In this document: piece after piece, positions 26,297-30,110 of the stretch
Layout of the letters: each line of letters opens with the position of its first letter
How positions within the stretch are numbered: the stretch's first letter is position 1
From: a bacterium
Lineage (GTDB): Bacteria > BMS3Abin14
DNA length: 30,110 nucleotides
Assembly (NCBI GenBank): GCA_029210545.1
Contig: JARGFV010000022.1
Coordinates: 1-30,110, forward strand
Direction: 5' to 3'
Translations under genes and position numbers: made by a program
The notes under the pieces: model-generated
Told to the model about the DNA's origin: nothing
Seen by the model: only the letters and a program-made list of their open reading frames with translations
Databases searched by the model: none

Positions 26297-26938
26297 ATGA
26301 TGGACAAGAGGTATATCGTCGTTGAGGGACCCATCGGGGTCGGCAAGACGAGCCTGGTTCAGATGCTCGGTGAGGTGTTTGCGTCAAGGGTCATCCTGGA
26401 AAAGGCGGCTGAAAACCCTTTCCTCCCGAAATTCTACACGAACCCGGCAGGTTTTGCCTTTCAGACCCAGATGTTCTTTCTCCTCAGCAGATATCAGCAG
26501 CAAAGAGAACTGGCCCAGCAGGAGCTGTTCAGCCAGAGCGTCATCTGCGATTACCTCTTTGCAAAGGACAGGATCTTCGCGTCGGTGAACCTGGACGGTG
26601 ACGAACTGGCCCTCTATCAGCAGATTTATTCACTGCTGGACCAGAGGATCCCGAAACCCGACCTGGTCATCTACCTGCAGTCCCCCCCCGAGGTGCTCCA
26701 GCAGCGCATCAGGATGAGGGGGCGCAGCTTTGAAAGAGAGATCAGCCGAGAGTACATTGAGGCTGTCAATGAAGGGTACAACCGGTTTTTTTTCAATTAC
26801 AGCGAGACCCCGCTCCTGATCATCAACACCGCCGAGGTGGACTTTGTCAGGAGACCCGAAGACTTCCAGGACCTGGTCCGGGAGATCCGACGGATGAAAA
26901 AGGGGGTTCAATTTTACGTGCCGCTCGGATCCGCCTGA
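26297..26938 (+). CDS. deoxynucleoside kinase (deoxyadenosine/deoxyguanosine kinase family)
   Basis: P-loop kinase that phosphorylates salvaged deoxynucleosides or a related substrate. The N-terminal Walker A is EGPIGVGKTS. A DRY/ERS-type region reads SVICDYLFAKDRIFA. PDLVIYLQSPPEVLQQRIRMRGR is the arginine-rich LID region. Length is 213 aa from ATG 26297; ATG 26300 and TTG 26282 are alternatives, and none has a strong ribosome-binding site. The folK-kinase-panB order is seen in other proteobacteria, though no metabolic link is obvious. The specific base cannot be told from sequence. An intrinsic terminator follows. Confidence 0.82.
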   Translation: MMDKRYIVVEGPIGVGKTSLVQMLGEVFASRVILEKAAENPFLPKFYTNPAGFAFQTQMFFLLSRYQQQRELAQQELFSQSVICDYLFAKDRIFASVNLDGDELALYQQIYSLLDQRIPKPDLVIYLQSPPEVLQQRIRMRGRSFEREISREYIEAVNEGYNRFFFNYSETPLLIINTAEVDFVRRPEDFQDLVREIRRMKKGVQFYVPLGSA

Positions 26939-26983
26939 TCGGACCGGGACGGGGAAGATCGAAACGCTGCCATCCGGCAGTCG

Positions 26984-27009
26984 TCCCCGTCTGTGCACGG
27001 GGATTTTTT
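26984..27009 (+). terminator. intrinsic terminator after the deoxynucleoside kinase gene
   Basis: tccccgt (26984-26990) pairs with acgggga (26997-27003) around ctgtgc and is followed at once by six T (27004-27009). An upstream segment gacgggga (26948-26955) can pair with tccccgtc (26984-26991) instead, enclosing the small hairpin ctgcc/ggcag (26967-26971/26976-26980). That alternative would break the terminator. Confidence 0.8.
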
Positions 27010-27019
27010 ATTGGGAGCA

Positions 27020-27103
27020 GTGATTGGTGACCAGTGACTCGTGATCAGTAGAAGCATGAATAATAGAGCTTTACCAATCACGGATCACTAATCACGGATC
27101 ACC
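27020..27103. repeat. two period-7 tracts before panB
   Basis: gtgattg, gtgacca, gtgactc, gtgatca and gtagaag run from 27020 to 27054. aatcacg, gatcact, aatcacg and gatcacc run from 27076 to 27103. The series are partly complementary: gtgattggt (27020-27028) pairs with accaatcac (27073-27081). They fill the panB leader, and no clear ribosome-binding site is left. Confidence 0.7.
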
Positions 27104-27112
27104 GATACGACA

Positions 27113-27913
27113 ATGGATGAGCAGATAACCGTCAACACAGTCAAAGGCATGAAGGGCCGGCAGCGCATCGCCATGGTCACCGCCTACGATTATCCCAGCG
27201 CCCTTTACGCGGACCGCTCGGGAGCCCAGATCATCCTGGTGGGTGACTCGCTTGCCCAGGTCGTTCTGGGGTATGACACGACGGTGCCAGTCACCATGGA
27301 AGAGATGCTGCACCACACCCGGGCTGCCGGAAGGGGCTGTCAACGGGCCCTCCTGGTGGCGGACATGCCCTTCGGTTCATACCAGTCCGACCCTGGGACT
27401 GCCTTTAATAACGCCGCCCGTTTCCTGAAAGAGACCCCGGCCCATACTGTAAAACTGGAAGGCGGCGTGATCATGGCCGAGACAATCAATCACCTCGTAT
27501 CGAGGGGGATACCGGTCATGGGCCACGTGGGGCTGACGCCCCAGTCGGTCCACCAGATGGGAGGTTACCGGATCCAGGGACGGGGGGAAGATGGGCTCAG
27601 GGTACTTCTCGACGATGCCAGGGCCGTTCAGGAAGCCGGAGCATACAGCGTCGTTCTTGAGGGTATCCCCACCGAAGCGGCGCGTCAGGTCACGGAGCGG
27701 TTGTCCATCCCTACTATCGGCATCGGGGCCGGTCCGCACTGCGACGGCCAGGTCCTGGTCATGAACGACCTTCTCGGCATCTACGACCGGTTCGTGCCGA
27801 AGTTCGTGAAGCGTTACGCCGAGATCGGGGCCGAGATGGAAAAGGCCCTCAAGAAATACGTTGAGGAAGTGACCGAAGGGACGTTTCCCGAGGAAAAGCA
27901 TTCATATGAATAA
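27113..27913 (+). CDS. panB: 3-methyl-2-oxobutanoate hydroxymethyltransferase
   Basis: First committed pantothenate step: methylenetetrahydrofolate plus ketoisovalerate give ketopantoate. It is 266 aa, a TIM barrel. Metal and substrate residues are D45 (ILVGDSLAQV), D84 (LLVADMPFGSY), E116 (KLEGG) and the base E183 (VVLEGIP). HVGLTPQS and IGIGAGPHCDGQVLV are typical. The start at 27113 is the family start but lacks a visible Shine-Dalgarno because the leader is a repeat tract. The gene ends 17 bases before the second MITE-like core. Confidence 0.95.
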   Translation: MDEQITVNTVKGMKGRQRIAMVTAYDYPSALYADRSGAQIILVGDSLAQVVLGYDTTVPVTMEEMLHHTRAAGRGCQRALLVADMPFGSYQSDPGTAFNNAARFLKETPAHTVKLEGGVIMAETINHLVSRGIPVMGHVGLTPQSVHQMGGYRIQGRGEDGLRVLLDDARAVQEAGAYSVVLEGIPTEAARQVTERLSIPTIGIGAGPHCDGQVLVMNDLLGIYDRFVPKFVKRYAEIGAEMEKALKKYVEEVTEGTFPEEKHSYE

Positions 27914-27922
27914 TTTCATATT

Positions 27923-28091
27923 TCAAAATTGACAGGGTCGCAAAAAGTCCAATCCGGGACTTTTTGCTCCACGGAAAGGGAAAAGCGTCGTTTTCCCTTT
28001 CCTTACAAATCAATGACTTACGGAGTGAGTCATTGATTTGGGCACCCCACGCGGGGTGCGTTGATGGACCTTTTGCGAGTCCATCAAAATT
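27923..28091. mobile_element. MITE-like multi-hairpin element, copy 2 (with flanking 8-bp repeats)
   Basis: The core 27931-28083 is flanked by tcaaaatt at 27923-27930 and 28084-28091, different from the flanks of copy 1. It starts gacagggtcgcaaaaagtcc, like copy 1. The same five stems occur: first 27940-27950/27957-27967 (11 bp); fourth 28042-28048/28053-28059 (7 bp, loop acgc); fifth 28061-28069/28079-28087 (9 bp). Several differences from copy 1 are paired changes that keep the stems. It separates panB from panC and carries no gene. Confidence 0.75.
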
Positions 28092-28148
28092 CAAATTTCA
28101 AGGATAACTCGGCCAGTAGATTATTGCGTGAAATGTGAAATGTGAAAT
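28084..28148. repeat. period-7 tracts in the panC leader
   Basis: tcaaaat, tcaaatt and tcaagga run from 28084, and the MITE-like element looks inserted into this tract. Three perfect copies of gtgaaat follow at 28128-28148, ending ten bases before the panC start codon. Confidence 0.75.
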
Positions 28149-28158
28149 TGAGTTACTT

Positions 28159-29010
28159 ATGAAGATAATAACGACGATAAGCCAAATGCTGGCCCACTCC
28201 TCCCGCCTCCGCGACGAAGGCGACCGGATCGGGTTCGTCCCCACCATGGGCTACCTCCACGAAGGGCACCTGAGCCTCATGCGCCGGGCGCGCAATGACA
28301 ACCATGCCCTCGTGGTCAGCATCTTCGTCAACCCCACCCAGTTCGGCCCGAACGAGGATTACGACGCCTATCCGAGGGACCTGGAAGAGGACACCTCCAT
28401 GCTCAGGGAGGTTGGATGCGACGTCCTTTTCACACCGACCGTGGAAGAGATGTACCCGGACGGCAGCGCCACCACCGTTTCTGTGGCGGCATTGACGGAT
28501 AACCTTTGCGGCGCGTCCCGGCCCGGGCATTTCGACGGGGTCACCACCGTGGTCAACAAGCTTTTCAACATCACGCGGCCCCACCGGGCCTATTTCGGGC
28601 TCAAGGACTACCAGCAGTATCTGGTCATCAGGAGGATGGCGGCCGATCTCGACATGGACGTCGAAGTCATCGGGCTGCCGACGGTCAGGGAGCCGGACGG
28701 GCTGGCCATGAGCAGCCGCAACGCTTACCTGTCCGCGCGTGAACGGGAGAGCGCTCTCGCCCTGTCCCGTTCCCTGGAGATCGCCAGGGAGATGGTTGCC
28801 GAAGGGATCATGGATCCATCCGTTATCAAGAAAAAGGTGATCGAGATGATCGATGAGCAGCCCCTGCTGACCATCGACTACGTCAACGTGGTTGACGCTG
28901 AAACCCTCGCACCGATAGATGCTATTGATAAGCCCGCCTTACTGGCCATGGCGGTCAGGGTGGGACCTGCGAGACTTATTGACAACACTGTGCTGCTGGA
29001 AGACGGTTGA
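28159..29010 (+). CDS. panC: pantothenate synthetase
   Basis: ATP-dependent condensation of pantoate and beta-alanine. ATG 28159 begins the family-like MKIITTISQM; a GTG 24 bases earlier lies inside the heptad repeat and is unlikely. Length is 283 aa. The nucleotidyl-transferase HIGH-type motif is MGYLHEGHLSL (H34 and H37), with FVNPTQFGPNEDYDAYPRD, the GLKDYQQ stretch and the KMSKS-like AMSSRNAYL. Only a weak GAG precedes the start. Confidence 0.95.
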   Translation: MKIITTISQMLAHSSRLRDEGDRIGFVPTMGYLHEGHLSLMRRARNDNHALVVSIFVNPTQFGPNEDYDAYPRDLEEDTSMLREVGCDVLFTPTVEEMYPDGSATTVSVAALTDNLCGASRPGHFDGVTTVVNKLFNITRPHRAYFGLKDYQQYLVIRRMAADLDMDVEVIGLPTVREPDGLAMSSRNAYLSARERESALALSRSLEIAREMVAEGIMDPSVIKKKVIEMIDEQPLLTIDYVNVVDAETLAPIDAIDKPALLAMAVRVGPARLIDNTVLLEDG

Positions 29011-29027
29011 TCATTACGCCAATAATT

Positions 29028-29107
29028 GTCATCGCGCCTGGGAAAGGCGCCCGGATCGATGACCGGCAAAAGCAGCCGCGCCTGGGAAAGGCGCCCGGAT
29101 CGATGAC
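29028..29107. repeat. 31-bp direct repeat, two copies, each able to form a hairpin
   Basis: A 31-base unit beginning cgcgcctgggaaaggcgc is identical at 29033-29063 and 29077-29107 (period 44). Inside each copy gcgcc pairs with ggcgc. In the first copy gtcatcg (29028-29034) and cgatgac (29057-29063) can close the structure. It lies just after panC and leads into the 81-bp tandem repeat. Confidence 0.8.
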
Positions 29108-29127
29108 GGCCAAGTATGTCAGCGATC

Positions 29128-29360
29128 CGTGAGGAAAGGAAAAACCCCGCTTTTTCCTTTCCGTTGAGCCAAAGTCTCGCACAGACTTTGGTGATTATCA
29201 GCAGTCTCCGTGAGGAAAGGAAAAACCCCGCTTTTTCCTTTCCGTTGAGCCAAAGTCTCGCACAGACTTTGGCGATTATCAGCAGTCTACGTGAGGAAAG
29301 GAAAAACCCCGCTTTTTCCTTTCCGTCAGCTGAAAGTCCCGCACGGACTTTCAGCCCTAT
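29128..29360. repeat. 81-bp tandem repeat, three units, two hairpins each, upstream of panD
   Basis: Units start at 29128, 29209 and 29290. Each has a 12-bp hairpin ggaaaggaaaaa/tttttcctttcc with loop ccccgc (first at 29133-29162). A second hairpin with loop cgcac follows: ccaaagtct/agactttgg in units 1 and 2, and gctgaaagtcc/ggactttcagc in unit 3 (29329-29355), where both arms changed together. The first hairpin resembles the second stem of the MITE-like element. The 81-base period leaves an open frame in register with panD, but no product is recognisable. The last unit ends just before the panD ribosome-binding site. Confidence 0.8.
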
Positions 29361-29376
29361 CAACAGGAGAGTTAGG

Positions 29377-29739
29377 ATGAAATACAACATGCTGGCAGGA
29401 AAGATCCACCGGGCCACGGTCACCGACGCCAACCTCGAATACGAGGGGTCCATCACCATCGACCAGGATCTTCTGGACGCCGCCAGGATACCGCCCTTCG
29501 CCCAGGTCCATATCTGGAACATCACCAACGGCGAACGGTTCGAGACCTACACGATCATCGGTAAGCGCGGAGGCGGCGAGATGGTCATCAACGGAGCCGC
29601 GGCGCACAAAGCCAGGCGCGGGGATATGATCATCGTGGCCTGCTTCGTCCAGGTGGACGCAAGGGACGCCGCCAGCCACAAACCGTCCCTGGTCTACGTG
29701 GACGGCAAGAACGCCATCGTCGATGTGAAAGACAGCTGA
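29377..29739 (+). CDS. panD: aspartate 1-decarboxylase (pyruvoyl enzyme)
   Basis: Makes beta-alanine from aspartate for pantothenate. It is 120 aa, the usual length for the proenzyme. Self-cleavage should occur at G24-S25 (LEYEGSITID), turning S25 into the pyruvoyl group. The N-terminus MKYNMLAGKIHRATVTDA, ERFETYTI and NGAAAHKARRGDMIII-like sequence (NGAAAHKARRGDMI) are typical. ATG 29377 has AGGAG (29365-29369) seven bases upstream. The frame stays open 261 bases further upstream through tandem repeats; that extension is not considered coding. Confidence 0.95.
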   Translation: MKYNMLAGKIHRATVTDANLEYEGSITIDQDLLDAARIPPFAQVHIWNITNGERFETYTIIGKRGGGEMVINGAAAHKARRGDMIIVACFVQVDARDAASHKPSLVYVDGKNAIVDVKDS

Positions 29740-30110
29740 CAGCTACCGGCCGTATGACTTTTGTTCTTAAAATCGGTTAACCACAGCGCGGCCGGCTGAA
29801 GGCCGCTCCACCCGTCTTCGTCACACAAAGGGCGTGACTACGCCGTGGCAGGCAGGTTTCCACAAGGTAGAGCAATAAACCAAGGTCAGATCCTTAAAAC
29901 CACCTTCAATGTTTTCATTCTAACTCTGTGTCACCCTGTGGTTCAGCCTGGCAATGGCTGAGCTGTGGTTCAGGCTCTATCGGGCCTTGGCGCAGCGCGG
30001 GCAGAACCCCATCTTTCCGGTTTCCTCCGATTTTCTTCCGCCGTCGCTCTTCGAGCTATGGCGTGACAAGCCGTGCCTCCGTGGTGAAACCCGGGCTCTT
30101 GCGCCGGTCG
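29740..30110. other. right-end spacer, no supported gene
   Basis: A 6-bp hairpin, gcggcc (29788-29793) with ggccgc (29801-29806), follows panD but lacks a T-run. The 11-mer ctgtggttcag appears twice at about 29936-29973. On the - strand a frame is open from the window edge to a stop at 29977-29979 and ends MGFCPRCAKAR. The Cys-Pro-x-Cys could be the tail of a zinc-ribbon protein, but the upstream residues look like translated spacer, so I do not call it. Confidence 0.5.

Noticed and set aside
29028-29360. CRISPR array
   Set aside because: The repeats are 31 bp (two copies) and 81 bp (three near-identical units) without unique spacers, and no cas gene is nearby.
29116-29376. In-frame N-terminal extension of panD through the tandem repeats
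   Set aside because: The frame is open only because the repeat period (81) is a multiple of three. PanD proenzymes start at the position given by ATG 29377, which has its own good ribosome-binding site, and the changes between units preserve stems more than protein.
29977-30110. C-terminus of a zinc-ribbon protein on the - strand at the right edge
   Set aside because: Only the last residues (FCPRC) look protein-like. The preceding open stretch reads like translated spacer, and the window ends before it can be tested.

Overview
The window is a high-GC, gene-dense stretch of a Gram-negative bacterial chromosome. Almost every gene is a recognisable housekeeping or biosynthetic gene on the + strand; the only clear exception is a tRNA-Leu gene on the - strand near the left end. 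Three things suggest a deltaproteobacterial (Desulfuromonas/Geobacter-like) or related lineage: the gene order topA-trmFO-xerC-hslV-hslU-(GAF regulator)-argB-argD-argF-argG-argH-lysA-dapF-dapA-dapB-dapL, folate-type TrmFO, and an LptM-like lipoprotein between argH and lysA. This placement is inferred from recalled gene order; no search was run.

Layout: (1) 1-371, a repeat-rich spacer and tRNA-Leu(CAG) with a very long hairpin at its 3' end. (2) 501-3670, rnr and dprA, overlapping by ATGA. (3) 3671-4238, a 568-bp spacer holding a hairpin, a possible promoter and a MITE-like structured element. (4) 4239-10807, topA, trmFO, xerC, hslV and hslU. (5) 10829-16621, a degenerate-receiver GAF protein translationally coupled to argB-argD-argF-argG. 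(6) 16672-18264, a Nudix hydrolase and a divergent nitrilase-like protein inserted between argG and argH. (7) 18287-19793, argH and a small lipoprotein. (8) 20017-25704, lysA, dapF, dapA, dapB and dapL, which give the diaminopimelate-aminotransferase route to meso-DAP and lysine. (9) 25715-26938, folK and a deoxynucleoside kinase, ending in a clear intrinsic terminator. (10) 27113-29739, panB, panC and panD, separated by a second copy of the MITE-like element and by tandem structured repeats. (11) 29740-30110, a non-coding tail.

Together the genes cover ornithine to arginine (argB, D, F, G, H; no argA, argJ or argC here), aspartate semialdehyde to lysine and peptidoglycan DAP (dapA, B, L, F, lysA), and ketoisovalerate plus aspartate to pantothenate (panB, C, D; no panE here). 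RNA, DNA and protein maintenance genes sit at the left.

The genes are ordinary; the unusual content is in the spacers. Two ~152-bp elements, about 24 kb apart, share terminal inverted repeats and five consecutive hairpins. Compensatory base changes separate the copies, and each copy has its own 8-bp flanking direct repeat, so they look like a mobile structured repeat. An 81-bp tandem repeat before panD carries similar hairpins, also with compensatory changes. A perfect 22-bp inverted repeat covers the dapF start codon with the ribosome-binding site in the loop. Many spacers carry short tracts with a 7-base period, each with a different word.
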